Shown piece by piece: positions 1 through 9,026 of a stretch of 40,901 bases of DNA. Under the pieces are notes generated by a model. The model worked only from the letters and a program-made list of their open reading frames with translations. It had not been told where the DNA came from and made no database searches. A program made the position numbers and the translations under genes. Each line of letters opens with the position of its first letter. Positions within the stretch are counted from its first letter, which is position 1. Source of the stretch: an uncultured Clostridia bacterium (lineage in GTDB: Bacteria; Bacillota; Clostridia; Christensenellales; CAG-917); contig CALVTH010000013.1 of NCBI GenBank assembly GCA_944360115.1, positions 1-40,901 on the forward strand, read 5' to 3'.

Positions 1-120
1 CTCCGTTGCGGTACTTTACGGGGACCCCGTTTACGGTTTCCGCTCCCGTCCCGCACATTACCCCACAAAGTTTCCTCACTCCGCTTTGCTCCGTTGCGGT
101 ACTTTGCGGGGGCTCCGTTT
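1..120. repeat. Two imperfect ~31-bp direct repeats with 88-bp spacing
   Basis: Bases 1-32 and 89-120 are near-identical. Both begin CTCCGTTGCGGTACTTT and continue into a G-rich run and CCGTTT. The spacing between the starts is 88 bp, so this looks like one and a bit units of a tandem or dispersed repeat that continues beyond the window. The repeat runs directly into the GH29-like tail, suggesting that the repeat replaced or truncated that gene. Confidence 0.6.
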
Positions 121-363
121 GAACATTTTCAATCAGTGGGCGTTATGATACTCTTCGTGCTCGGTTACGCGCGGGACGGCGTCTACCGTATGAAGAGACT
201 TGCGCTCAGCAACGACGACTTCCATTTCGTCGTCAGAGGCGTGAAACTGCTCGGTTCGGACGAGCGTGTGGAGTGGAAACTCAACGGAAAATATCTCGAG
301 ATAAGGTGCAAGACGCGTTTTGAGGACGATATGCCGCTTTGTTTCGACATCAACGTGGATTGA
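94..363 (+). pseudogene. C-terminal remnant of a GH29-type alpha-L-fucosidase
   Basis: The open frame ends at 363 and runs without a stop back to base 1, but bases 1-120 are repeat DNA, so a genuine start is doubtful. The last ~45 residues, including KLLGSDERVEWKLNGKYLEI, resemble the C-terminal beta-sandwich end of GH29 fucosidases, where a LLGS-D/E-x-VEW stretch precedes a short closing strand. The TIM-barrel catalytic part is missing from the window. The next gene is a fucose mutarotase and the one after it a GH95 fucosidase, which supports the fucose assignment. Either the gene was truncated by the repeat or its 5' part lies outside the window in a rearranged form. The family call rests on a short motif. 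Confidence 0.45.
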
Positions 364-373
364 GGAAAAAATT

Positions 374-799
374 ATGCTGAAGAACATTCCCTGCATCATA
401 AGCCCCGAATTGCTCAAAGCCCTTTGCGAACTGGGGCACGGCGACGAGTTCACCGTGGCGGACGCAAATTTCCCTTGCTACGGGGTCAACGACCGCGTTT
501 TGCGGGCGGACGGTCATTCGGCGAAGGAGTTGCTTGCCGCAATAGCCCGCCTCGTTCCGCTGGATACATACGCGGAATGGAACGTCGTTTATATGCGCCA
601 CTGCGAGTGTGACGAATATCCTGCGATTACCGACGAATACACGAGAATCCTCGAAAAGGAAGAGGGCGAAAACGTGAAGGTTGTCAGGCTGGAAAGGTTC
701 GATTTCTACGAAAAGGCAAAAAAATCGAGATTTGTACTTGCAACCGGAGAAAAAGCCCTTTACGCTAATGTTATAATCAAGAAAGGGGTGGTCAGATGA
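374..799 (+). CDS. fucU: L-fucose mutarotase (RbsD/FucU family)
   Basis: The protein has 141 residues, the usual FucU length. It interconverts alpha and beta anomers of L-fucose (or a related sugar) in the cytoplasm, feeding fucose isomerase. The N-terminus LLKALCELGHGDEFTVADAN matches the family's GHGD-x-x-x-x-ADANFP signature (His22, Asp24, Asp30), and the NDRVLRADG segment follows. ATG at 374 is chosen because GAGG lies just upstream and the family alignment starts there; an in-frame start at 320 would add an unrelated 18 residues. The stop overlaps the GH95 start by 4 bp (ATGA), so the two are translationally coupled. It lies in a fucosidase cluster and probably handles fucose released by its neighbours. 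Confidence 0.9.
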   Translation: MLKNIPCIISPELLKALCELGHGDEFTVADANFPCYGVNDRVLRADGHSAKELLAAIARLVPLDTYAEWNVVYMRHCECDEYPAITDEYTRILEKEEGENVKVVRLERFDFYEKAKKSRFVLATGEKALYANVIIKKGVVR

Positions 800-2991
800 G
801 CAGACTCTTTTTCCGCTCGCCCGCCGTCAGGTGGCAACAGGCGTTGCCGCTAGGCAACGGCAAGACCGCCGTTATGGTTTACGGCGGGAGAAAAAAAGAG
901 AGGCTTTGTTTCAACGACGCCGAATTCTGGTCGGGTGCGCCGTCCGTTCACGACAGGGCGGAAGTATGCGACGCTTTGCCTCGCGCCCGTGCGCTCGTCG
1001 CCGCATGCAAATACGGTGCCGCGCACGATTTCGTCCGCGACAATATGTACGGCGACTATTCCGAGGCGTATATGCCCCTCGCCGAATTGACGATTGCGCT
1101 CAGGACGTGCGGCGTCAAAAAATCCTATACGCGCGCACTTTCTATGGACGAGGCCGTAATCACCGTGTCCGACGGCTCGACGGCGCGCGAAGCCTTCGTT
1201 TCTCACCCCGACGACGTCGCCGTGTATTCCGTGCGGGCGGAAAAGCCGTTTTCTCTCGCGATAAAAGGGTGCTCCAAAGTACGACACAAAGTCGAAACGC
1301 AGGGAGCCGCGCTCGTTATCAGCGGTTGCGCCCCCGATTATGCCGCTCCCAATTATCTCATCACCAAACCTTTCCCGATACGCTACGACAAAGGTCAGTC
1401 GACGGCGTTTTGTCTTGCAGTCAAAGTCGACACCGACGGCAAGGTGAAATGCACCGCCAAAAGCATTGTCGTGGAAAAGGCGACCTACGCAAATATATAT
1501 TCTATGACGGGCACGGGCTTCAAGGGATACTCCGTACAACCCGTCCACGACCGACGCATAGTTGCGGACGAAACCGTGGCAAGGCTGCTTGCGTTCAACA
1601 AGGATTACGACGACATCAGGCGCGCGCACGTTGAGGATTTCGCGCGGTTGTGGCAGAGGCAGTCGCTCGGATTGAAGCGCGGGGACGGTGATGTGGCGAA
1701 GTTGCTGGGAGACGCGAGGAAAGGCAAGTTCGACGCCGAACTCGTCAACCTTGTTTACGACTACGGCAAATATCTCACCGTGAGCGCAAGCCGCACGTCA
1801 CAGCCTATGAATCTCCAGGGGCAGTGGAACAGGAGCGTGCGCCCGCCGTGGAGCAGCAATCTCACCACCAATATAAACGCAGAGATGAATTATTGGGGAG
1901 CAAGCCGAGCGGGACTTGCGGAGTGCCTCGAGCCTTTCAGAAAAGCGGTGGGCGAGACGGTCGAGAGGGGCAAAGCCACTGCAAAGATTTGTTACGGCGC
2001 GCGTGGATTTGCGTGCAATCACAATGTGGATATATGGCGCAACACCTCTCCCGTCCGCGGCAATCCCTGTTATATGCATTCACCGCTTTGCGGGGCGTGG
2101 CTGGCAAACGAACTTTACGCGCACGACATAAACTGCGGAAGCGTGGACGGCAACACGCGTTACGCCGTGGAACAGGCGGCGCTGTTCTGCCTCGATTACC
2201 TGTGGGAGTATAACGGCAGACTGGTCACCGCGCCGTCGGCGTCTCCGGAAGCGGAATTCGTCGACAACGGCAAGAGAGTGTCCGTGGGTATATCGTCGGC
2301 TTTCGACCTCGCCGTGATACGTCAGACATTCGCCGACTGCGTTGCCTGCAGCGCGGATGAAGCGCTGGTCGGAGAGGTGAAGGACGCCCTTGAAAAACTT
2401 GCGGATTTCGAGATTTCTTCCGACGGCGTTCTGTGCGAATGGAGCGACGGCAAGCACGCCGCGGAAAAGGGACACAGACATTTTTCGCCGCTTTACGGCG
2501 TTTACCCGGGGAACACTTTCAAACGCGACAGCGACCTCTTCCGCGCGGCGTACGCTCTTTTCAGGCGCAGAACGGAGAATGCACATTCCGCAATCGGCTG
2601 GAGTGCGGCGTGGGCGATGTGTCTTGCGGGACGTTTTCTCGATGCGGACACCGCCGAAAAGACGGTAAAATCCTTCCTTTCGCGTTCCGTAATGGACAAT
2701 CTTTTCGATTTCCACCCTCCGTGCTATTTCCAGATTGACGGCAATCTGGGATTCGTGGCGGGAGTCAACGAAATGCTGCTCACCGTGGACGACGGCGTGA
2801 TTACGCTGTTGCCCGCCTGTTTCGGACTTATAGCAGACGGTGAGATGAAAGGCGCGGTGGTGAACGGCGTCAGCGTGGATTTTGCCTGGCACAAGGGCGA
2901 AGTCGTCGCGGTGAAAGCCTCCGCTCCCGTCCGCGTGAGGGACGTCAATTTGCGCGCTGACGCGGAACTTGTAAATGTGACGAGGGTGTGA
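796..2991 (+). CDS. GH95 alpha-L-fucosidase (1,2-alpha-L-fucosidase type)
   Basis: The protein has 731 residues, close to a single-module GH95 enzyme (about 730-780). The N-terminal beta domain carries ALPLGNGKTAVMVYGG (residues 16-31) and FNDAEFWSGAP. The (alpha/alpha)6 barrel carries NLQGQWN (339-345), NINAEMNYW (359-367), the paired-Asn motif CNHNVDIW (407-414), APSASPEAEF (479-488, with Glu485 the likely general acid), a HRHFSPLYG motif, and FQIDGN near the C-terminus with the conserved Asp. No signal peptide is visible, so the enzyme appears cytoplasmic and would act on imported oligosaccharides. Known members remove terminal alpha-1,2-fucose from H-antigen-type glycans. It overlaps fucU by 4 bp and is followed 1 bp later by a degraded gene. 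Confidence 0.93.
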   Translation: MSRLFFRSPAVRWQQALPLGNGKTAVMVYGGRKKERLCFNDAEFWSGAPSVHDRAEVCDALPRARALVAACKYGAAHDFVRDNMYGDYSEAYMPLAELTIALRTCGVKKSYTRALSMDEAVITVSDGSTAREAFVSHPDDVAVYSVRAEKPFSLAIKGCSKVRHKVETQGAALVISGCAPDYAAPNYLITKPFPIRYDKGQSTAFCLAVKVDTDGKVKCTAKSIVVEKATYANIYSMTGTGFKGYSVQPVHDRRIVADETVARLLAFNKDYDDIRRAHVEDFARLWQRQSLGLKRGDGDVAKLLGDARKGKFDAELVNLVYDYGKYLTVSASRTSQPMNLQGQWNRSVRPPWSSNLTTNINAEMNYWGASRAGLAECLEPFRKAVGETVERGKATAKICYGARGFACNHNVDIWRNTSPVRGNPCYMHSPLCGAWLANELYAHDINCGSVDGNTRYAVEQAALFCLDYLWEYNGRLVTAPSASPEAEFVDNGKRVSVGISSAFDLAVIRQTFADCVACSADEALVGEVKDALEKLADFEISSDGVLCEWSDGKHAAEKGHRHFSPLYGVYPGNTFKRDSDLFRAAYALFRRRTENAHSAIGWSAAWAMCLAGRFLDADTAEKTVKSFLSRSVMDNLFDFHPPCYFQIDGNLGFVAGVNEMLLTVDDGVITLLPACFGLIADGEMKGAVVNGVSVDFAWHKGEVVAVKASAPVRVRDVNLRADAELVNVTRV

Positions 2992-2992
2992 T

Positions 2993-3534
2993 ATGGACAG
3001 AATTTTCAAAGGCTCGGACTTTGGCATAATTCCCGGCACCGACATCGCCGCCGCCTGCAAGACCGGCGATATATATTGTCTGTTCGACGTGAGGCGCAAG
3101 TATCAGGGGATTTTCGTCGAGCGTTGCCGCGATGCCGTTCTGGAAAACGTGGCGCAGCATTTCAATTACGGGCTGGCGGAGAAAAACCGACGCGTAAGCC
3201 CGCGAAAGGTGGTGCGGTCACCTCTTTCGCCGTCGGTCTGTGGGACCAGAATGTGCTGGGGAAACTCATTGAGCGGAGACCGGACGCGAAATTGCTTTAC
3301 CATCTCGGCAATCTGCATTACGATAGAAGAAACTACGACACGGCGGAAAGGATAGCGGATTCCTTTGCGATTACGCCGCCGCAAACAAGGGGAAGCACGT
3401 GAAGATAGACTATTTCGCGGTGTCGTTGCCCGACTTGCCGGTGTGGGAACTTGACCTTGAGGCAGGAACGACGAAATGTGCGATTGCCTGCTGGCTATGG
3501 CAAAGAAAATCAAACGCGTCACGGGAGGGGAAAA
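2993..3534 (+). pseudogene. Degraded, multiply frameshifted gene remnant (beta-helix and TPR-like pieces)
   Basis: No single frame explains this stretch, but meaningful peptide runs appear in succession in different frames. Frame 1 from the ATG at 2993 gives MDRIFKGSDFGIIPG and then KYQGIFVERCRDAVLENV, which looks like the start of a right-handed beta-helix carbohydrate-active protein with an internal deletion. Frame 2, about 3208-3350, gives GLWDQNVLGKLIERRPDAKL and YHLGNLHYDRRNYDTAERIA, a TPR-like helix pair of the kind seen in DUF5107 proteins. Frame 3 from about 3399 gives KIDYFAVSLPDLPVWELDLE and fades out just before the next gene. At least two frameshifts plus deletions are needed. I read it as a decayed, possibly chimeric, glycan-utilisation gene. 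The family identities are tentative; the frame-switching is directly visible. Confidence 0.6.
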
Positions 3535-5400
3535 ATGAGCGTTTACGTATACCGTTCGTCAAGCGTCGAAAAGCGCGTGAAAACCGCAGGAGACAGGATT
3601 GTCGAAATCTCTTTTCTGAACCTCGTAACGGGAAGGGAACTGGTTTCGCCCGCGGGCGACTTCGAGGTGCTTTATTCGTGCGGCGGCGAACGTTTCGTCG
3701 CGGACTGCGCTTCCTGTGCGGTTGAGCGCATCGGGGAAGACGGCTATACGCTACGAAGCGCCGACGGCGCGTTGCGCGTGGAAATTTCGTATTCGGCGAG
3801 GGACTGCGGCGCGCTTGCCAAGACGGTGACTCTGCGGTGCGACAGGGATATATTCATCGATTGCGTGACCGTGGAAAAATTTTCGACGGCGCGCGCGGAA
3901 TTCGTGTGGCAGGCGCCGTTTGCCGGCAAAACGTATCTTTCGCAGTCGGTGGCGCGCCTGGGACAACCGTTGTATGCAGGAGACCTCTTTTTCGGGTGCG
4001 AGACCCCCGTGTCCGAGAATTTCGTGCGCAAAAATACCGCGTACTGCAGATATCACACGGGAAGGAATTTCGGCGACGTCTGCAAGGACGGCGCATACAT
4101 TCTGCCCGACGTCGTTACGGGCGGCGGAGCGGCGGCGGATTTTGCATCAATGAGGCGCGCTTTCTTTGCGTATGTCGAGAGTTTCGCACGCCCCGCCGTG
4201 TGCAGGATACAGTACAACAGTTGGTACGACAATATGCTCGACATCGACCCCGAGCGCATTGAAAATTCGTTCGCAAAGGTACACGAGGGGCTGAAGAAAG
4301 CGGGAGCGCGCGAGCCCGACTGTTACGTCGTGGACGACGGTTGGACGGAATACCGCAAGCCGCTTTTCTGGCAGTTCAACGACAAATTCCCCGAGGGATT
4401 CGCGCGGGAAGCGGCGCTTACCGCGTCTTTCGGAAGCAGGTTCGGCGTGTGGTTCGGACCGCGCGGCGGCTATACGGCGCAGACTGTCCGTTATGCACGT
4501 TTGCTGGAAAAAATAGGATACCACGTCAACGAGAAATCGCAGGATATATGCACCGCCGACGCCCGCTATATAGAGGACCTCAGCGACAGGATGTGCGAAT
4601 TCTGCAGGGAATACAACGTCGATTATTTCAAAATAGACGGATTTGCGAAAAAACCCTGTTCCGCGCGGGGACACAATCACCCCGTCGCCAAAGGCGAAGG
4701 ACTGGCGTTTTATACCTGTTTCTGGGAAAGGTGGACGGCGGCTTTCGAGAAGATAAGGGCGGTCAGACCCGACGTGTGTCTCAACATCACTTCGTATGTG
4801 CACTGTTCGCCGTGGTTTCTCAAATGGGTGGACTACATCTGGATGAACAACGCTTCCGATATGGGCTACGTCGGCAAGGGGGACGACCTTTCGATGTGCC
4901 TCAACTACCGCGACGGCAGATACAGGAATTTCTACGAGGAAAGGCAATTGCAGTTTCCCGCCGCGCACCTTTACAATCACGAGCCCTGTTACGCATTCAG
5001 GAATTTCAACACGGCGCGCCCGTGGCGCGGCAAAAAGCCGGTCGTTTACACGGACGAACAGTTCCGCGACTATCTGAAGTGCTGCTTTATGCGGGGCAGC
5101 GGGCTGCTCGAACTTTATTTCTCGCCCGATATGATGAGCGAAAGCAAGTGGAAGATTGCCGCCGAGGTGTTGAGTTGGGCGGAGGCCAACTTTGACGTGC
5201 TTTCGGCTTCGCAGTTTTTCGGGGGAAGACCCGAAAGGGGCGAGGTGTACGGCTATGCGGCGGAAAGAAACGGCAGATACGCCGTGACCGTGCGCAACAG
5301 CGGCGCCAAGGCGCGCGATTACGATTTCGATTTGCCTGCCGTGGGCAGGATTAAGGGCAGACTTCAGCCTTTCGAAATAAAATACTTCGAAAAACTTTAA
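3535..5400 (+). CDS. GH36-like (clan GH-D) alpha-galactosidase-type glycoside hydrolase
   Basis: The protein has 621 residues. The N-terminal ~215 residues look like a beta-sandwich. The barrel follows with RIQYNSWYDNM (224-234), DCYVVDDGW (262-270), RFGVWFGPRGG (302-312) and DYFKIDGF (363-370), where Asp368 is the likely nucleophile. A short beta domain closes the protein. This strand order and the D-x-D/KxD style motifs fit clan GH-D (GH36/GH27), although the usual KWD is KID here, so a divergent subfamily is likely and the substrate is uncertain. ATG at 3535 follows a GGGAGGGG site; the longer in-frame start at 3451 lies in the degraded gene. No signal peptide is seen, so it is probably cytoplasmic. 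It sits 13 bp before the GH35 gene. Confidence 0.72.
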   Translation: MSVYVYRSSSVEKRVKTAGDRIVEISFLNLVTGRELVSPAGDFEVLYSCGGERFVADCASCAVERIGEDGYTLRSADGALRVEISYSARDCGALAKTVTLRCDRDIFIDCVTVEKFSTARAEFVWQAPFAGKTYLSQSVARLGQPLYAGDLFFGCETPVSENFVRKNTAYCRYHTGRNFGDVCKDGAYILPDVVTGGGAAADFASMRRAFFAYVESFARPAVCRIQYNSWYDNMLDIDPERIENSFAKVHEGLKKAGAREPDCYVVDDGWTEYRKPLFWQFNDKFPEGFAREAALTASFGSRFGVWFGPRGGYTAQTVRYARLLEKIGYHVNEKSQDICTADARYIEDLSDRMCEFCREYNVDYFKIDGFAKKPCSARGHNHPVAKGEGLAFYTCFWERWTAAFEKIRAVRPDVCLNITSYVHCSPWFLKWVDYIWMNNASDMGYVGKGDDLSMCLNYRDGRYRNFYEERQLQFPAAHLYNHEPCYAFRNFNTARPWRGKKPVVYTDEQFRDYLKCCFMRGSGLLELYFSPDMMSESKWKIAAEVLSWAEANFDVLSASQFFGGRPERGEVYGYAAERNGRYAVTVRNSGAKARDYDFDLPAVGRIKGRLQPFEIKYFEKL

Positions 5401-5413
5401 GGGGGACAAAACT

Positions 5414-7180
5414 GTGTTCGAAATCAGAAAAGAAGGATTTTTTCTCGACGGAAAACCGTTCAGGCTCTATTCGGGGACGATGCACTATTTCAGGGTGTTG
5501 CCGCAGTACTGGAGGGACAGACTGGAAAAACTGAAAGCCGCGGGGTTCAACACCGTGGAGACGGTTATGTGCTGGAACGTTCACGAGCCGCGGGAAGGCG
5601 AATTTTGCTTTGAAGGAATGTACGATGTGGCGCGTTATTGCAGGACGGCGCAGGAACTCGGGCTTTACGTGATAATACGCCCGGGTCCGTACATTTGCGC
5701 GGAGTGGGATTTCGGAGGTTTTCCCGCCTGGCTGCTCCGCGACAAAAATCTGCGGGTGCGCTGCAACGACCCCGTGTATATGGAAAAGGTACGCAATTAT
5801 TTCAGACGCGCTATGGCGGAACTCGTCCCTCTGCAGATAACCGAAGGCGGCAACGTCATCGCAATGCAGATTGAGAACGAATACGGCTCCTACGGCAACG
5901 ACAAGGATTATCTCGAAGCCCTGAAGGAATGTATGCGCGGAAACGGAATCGACGTGCCGTTTTTCACTTCGGACGGGACTTGTCAGGATATGCTTTCGGG
6001 CGGAACGTTGCCCGACGTCTATACCACGCTCAATTTCGGGTCGGGTGCCGCGGGCGCGTTCGGATGTCTTTCGGACAGACAGCCCGATATGCCCAAGACC
6101 TGTATGGAATTCTGGTGCGGTTGGTTCGACCATTGGGGCGAGCGTCATCACACCCGCAATGCGGCTTCCGTCGCGGCTGAGATTGAGAAAATGGTGCAAA
6201 ACGACGTGAATATGAACGTGTACACTTTCCACGGCGGAACCAACTTCGGCTTCACGGCGGGAGCAAACTGCTTCGCGAAATACCTGCCTACGGTCACCAG
6301 TTACGACGACGCCGCGCTGCTCAACGAATACGGCGATTACACGCCCGCATATCACAGGGTCAGGAAAATTCTGCTTGCCGCGCAGGGCAAGGACGACGCC
6401 GCGCCGCTGCCGCCGCGTCCCGTGCTCAGGAGCATAGGAGAAGTGCGACTTACGCAGAGCGCAGACCTTTGGAAAAACCTTTATGTGCTGGGAGAGAAGC
6501 ATCGCAGCGCCACTCCCGAAAGTATGGAATATTTCGGACAGAACGCGGGTTACATACTTTACACCACGACAGTAAAAGGCAAATACGGTCCTCATTATCT
6601 CAGAATAGAGGGGGCTCACGACATAGTTTATGTCAGGATAAACGGGAAGTTCGTCAAAAAATACGACCGCACGCGCGGCGGTATACATTGCGCGCTCCGC
6701 AAGCGTTACAACGACGGTTTTCAGGTGCCCGTGCCCGCTTTCGACGGCGAAATGAAAATAGAAATCCTCGTCGACGCAATGGGCAGGATTAATTACGGCG
6801 CGGAGATGGAGAACGACAGGAAGGGTATCCGTAAAGTGCGCCTGGGCTTCCAGACGTTGTTCGGTTGGGACGTGTACACCTTGCCTATGGATAATCTCTC
6901 GAAAACCGATTTTTCTCTCGAGCCCGAAAGCGGCGCCGCAATTCTTCGCGGGACCTTCGAGGCAAAGGGAGAGGGCGACTGTTTCGTGGACACGGCGGGA
7001 TTTTCCAAGGGCTTTGTCGTGGTCAACGGCTTCAACCTCGGCAGATACTGGAACAAAGGACCTCAGCGGACGCTTTATCTTCCCGCCCCGTTGCTCGGCG
7101 AGCACAACGAAATCGTCGTTGTCGAACAGGAGAAGTTCAGGCGCCCCGCAATATTCATAGGAGACAAGCACCGTCTATGA
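5414..7180 (+). CDS. GH35 beta-galactosidase
   Basis: The protein has 588 residues, the size of compact bacterial GH35 enzymes. It removes terminal beta-linked galactose. The barrel starts with FRLYSGTMHYFRVLPQYW (16-33), then NTVETVMCWNVHEP, IIRPGPYICAEWDFGGFPAW, the acid/base motif IENEYGSYG (Glu156) and the nucleophile motif MEFWCGWFDHWG (Glu232). FHGGTNFGF follows, then two jelly-roll segments ending in GFNLGRYWNKGPQRTLYLP. Translation starts at GTG 5414, seven bases after an AGGGGG site; no nearby ATG fits the family start. There is no signal peptide, so it would act in the cytoplasm on imported oligosaccharides together with the fucosidase and GH36-like enzyme upstream, in the same transcription unit. 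Confidence 0.95.
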   Translation: MFEIRKEGFFLDGKPFRLYSGTMHYFRVLPQYWRDRLEKLKAAGFNTVETVMCWNVHEPREGEFCFEGMYDVARYCRTAQELGLYVIIRPGPYICAEWDFGGFPAWLLRDKNLRVRCNDPVYMEKVRNYFRRAMAELVPLQITEGGNVIAMQIENEYGSYGNDKDYLEALKECMRGNGIDVPFFTSDGTCQDMLSGGTLPDVYTTLNFGSGAAGAFGCLSDRQPDMPKTCMEFWCGWFDHWGERHHTRNAASVAAEIEKMVQNDVNMNVYTFHGGTNFGFTAGANCFAKYLPTVTSYDDAALLNEYGDYTPAYHRVRKILLAAQGKDDAAPLPPRPVLRSIGEVRLTQSADLWKNLYVLGEKHRSATPESMEYFGQNAGYILYTTTVKGKYGPHYLRIEGAHDIVYVRINGKFVKKYDRTRGGIHCALRKRYNDGFQVPVPAFDGEMKIEILVDAMGRINYGAEMENDRKGIRKVRLGFQTLFGWDVYTLPMDNLSKTDFSLEPESGAAILRGTFEAKGEGDCFVDTAGFSKGFVVVNGFNLGRYWNKGPQRTLYLPAPLLGEHNEIVVVEQEKFRRPAIFIGDKHRL

Positions 7181-7456
7181 ACTGCGTTAAAACGAACGGC
7201 CGTGCGCGACATTGAGGCGGGAAGGCTTTCCGCGGGCAGTTTCAGCGGAATGAGCAGTGCGGAATGCAACCATTTCTTTATGGTCAGAGATTCCTCCGCT
7301 ACCGAAGATACAATCGTTATGACGGACGGGAAAACGTTACTGCTTGAAATAAGGGCGACGACGGTCACGACGACAAGTATCCGTCTTTTTTCGAGGTCAA
7401 CGAAGGAATAAAGAGAAAGTGCGACGCCATCGCCCGCGTAAGACCCGACGCCGCAA
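7181..7456. other. Intergenic stretch with a possible decayed reading frame
   Basis: This lies between the convergent GH35 and DUF4832 genes. One frame holds GDDGHDDKYPSFFEVNEGI and RKCDAIARVRPDAAIN (about 7349-7459), which is amphipathic and protein-like but has no start or ribosome-binding site. Another frame (7202-7411) is open for 69 codons from GTG. No clear terminator hairpin was seen. I read it as remnants of a deleted gene. Confidence 0.3.
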
Positions 7457-8863
7457 TTAATTCGCTTCGAATATAACATTGCGCCCCGAGCGGAATTCCA
7501 CGTTGTTGAACAGGCGCACAACGTCGTTTTCGTCGCGGAGGTTGACTATTTTAACCTCGATGTCTCCGCCCTCATAATCGAAGGTGTAGACGCATTGTCC
7601 GAATTGAAGCAGGTCCGTCGGGACAAAGGCTTTGTCGGTGGTCACTTGCTTTCCGTCCACGAACACCTGCATAGTGTAGTTGTGCGGCGCGGCGAATCCG
7701 TAGTTGGTGAGCATAAACGAAGCTTTGCCGTCCGATATGCCGAGATTCGACGCTACCAGTTGATAGCCGAGGTGCAGGCGCAGATAGTCGTATACGCTTA
7801 TCTTTCCGTCGGTCAGCAGAGCGGGGTTGAAAGGCAGGCGGTTTTCGACGAGATACGATTGGTCGAGATATTCGGACTTGCATTTCTGCAGCCAGTATTC
7901 GTTGCCGTCCTCCTTATAGTTGTGCTCCACCGACAGCGTGGTCAGCCCGTATCCCGCGCATTGTCCCACTATGCCCTCGGTATCCAGCAGATTGCCGTCG
8001 AATTGTGCGCCCCAGGGCAGTTCGCCGTCGGTGAGTGTGTACTTGCATTTCGTCAGCAGTTTGGGGTATTGCTCGGAATCCCAGTCCATCATTCCCCATT
8101 CGTGGTCGTATCCCACCAGGAAATCGTCGTGCAAACCGAAGCGGTGTTCGAGTTCGTCGGGCACTTTGGACAGAATTTCGGGGGTTCTCACCATTATGAC
8201 GAAGTCCTCGGGCACCATATCGGCAACGGCATTGATGACGCGTTTCACGCTGAGGTTGTGCACGCTGGAGTGCCCTTCGCCCCACAGGCCTATCATTCCG
8301 AGTTGTACGGCGTAGACGGTTTCGTTGAACAGGGTGCGGTTCGATTCGATGAAGGATTTGATTTGTTTGCAATGCCCCTCGATATCCGCCGTCCTCGGTC
8401 CCGTCTTGCCCTCGGAAGTCCATTCGTAGGCGAAGCGGAGCAACATTTTAATCCCGTAAGAGCGGATGAGTCCGAAATATTCGCGCAGTTGCACGAACGC
8501 GCTGTCGGGTATGTCGCAGTTTGCGTAGTCAATGAGATAAACGTAAACCTGCATAACCTTTATGCCGTCCTCTGCGTAAAGTTCCATCTGGCTTGCCAGT
8601 CTGTCCGTGTAACTTTCACCGCTTCCGGGGAAAGCCTCGTCGGTGCCGAGCCTGATGTACGCCTCGCCCCTGAAGCCTCTGCTCCCGTTGTCGGAGGGGG
8701 CGGAGGCGATGTCGCAGAAAGGTATGCTGTCGTCGGGCGTCACGGCGTAGGTGTCGCGCACGGCGGGATAGTCCTTGATGTCTATTTTGTTGCAGGCCGC
8801 GAGCGGCAGACAAAGGCAAGTCGCAATCAGGATTGCCGCGATAAGCGTTAAAACTCTTTTCAT
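7457..8863 (-). CDS. DUF4832/DUF4874-type lipoprotein, probable glycan-cluster surface protein
   Basis: The protein has 468 residues. It starts with a lipoprotein signal peptide (MKR, hydrophobic core, lipobox LAAC with Cys24), so it is anchored on the outer face of the membrane. The body begins with a SRGFRGEAYIRLG segment followed by DGIKVMQVYVYLIDYANCDI and MLLRFAYEW, a barrel-like pattern seen in DUF4874/DUF4832 proteins, with a small C-terminal beta domain (FVDGKQV). Those families occur near glycoside hydrolases but have no firm biochemical role that I know of. ATG at 8861-8863 is preceded by GGGGGAAG; the longer open frame upstream is ignored because the signal peptide begins here. The gene is convergent with the GH35 gene and so is not in its operon. 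Confidence 0.75.
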   Translation of the reverse strand: MKRVLTLIAAILIATCLCLPLAACNKIDIKDYPAVRDTYAVTPDDSIPFCDIASAPSDNGSRGFRGEAYIRLGTDEAFPGSGESYTDRLASQMELYAEDGIKVMQVYVYLIDYANCDIPDSAFVQLREYFGLIRSYGIKMLLRFAYEWTSEGKTGPRTADIEGHCKQIKSFIESNRTLFNETVYAVQLGMIGLWGEGHSSVHNLSVKRVINAVADMVPEDFVIMVRTPEILSKVPDELEHRFGLHDDFLVGYDHEWGMMDWDSEQYPKLLTKCKYTLTDGELPWGAQFDGNLLDTEGIVGQCAGYGLTTLSVEHNYKEDGNEYWLQKCKSEYLDQSYLVENRLPFNPALLTDGKISVYDYLRLHLGYQLVASNLGISDGKASFMLTNYGFAAPHNYTMQVFVDGKQVTTDKAFVPTDLLQFGQCVYTFDYEGGDIEVKIVNLRDENDVVRLFNNVEFRSGRNVIFEAN

Positions 8864-9026
8864 ATCTTCCCCCGTTCGTGTCTTTGTCATTACCCAATCA
8901 ACATAACACGGAAACGGCGGAAAGTACACCCCGTGTTTCGGGGAAAAATTCGCCGATTTTCCCGTGTTTGCAGGACTTTCGCCCAACGTGGCGAAAACGC
9001 CTCTTTTTTTTGTCGGAAAAGCGCGG

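Noticed and set aside
5351..7171. A 606-residue minus-strand open frame opposite the GH35 gene
   Set aside because: The plus strand has all GH35 catalytic motifs; the antisense frame has none and no ribosome-binding site.
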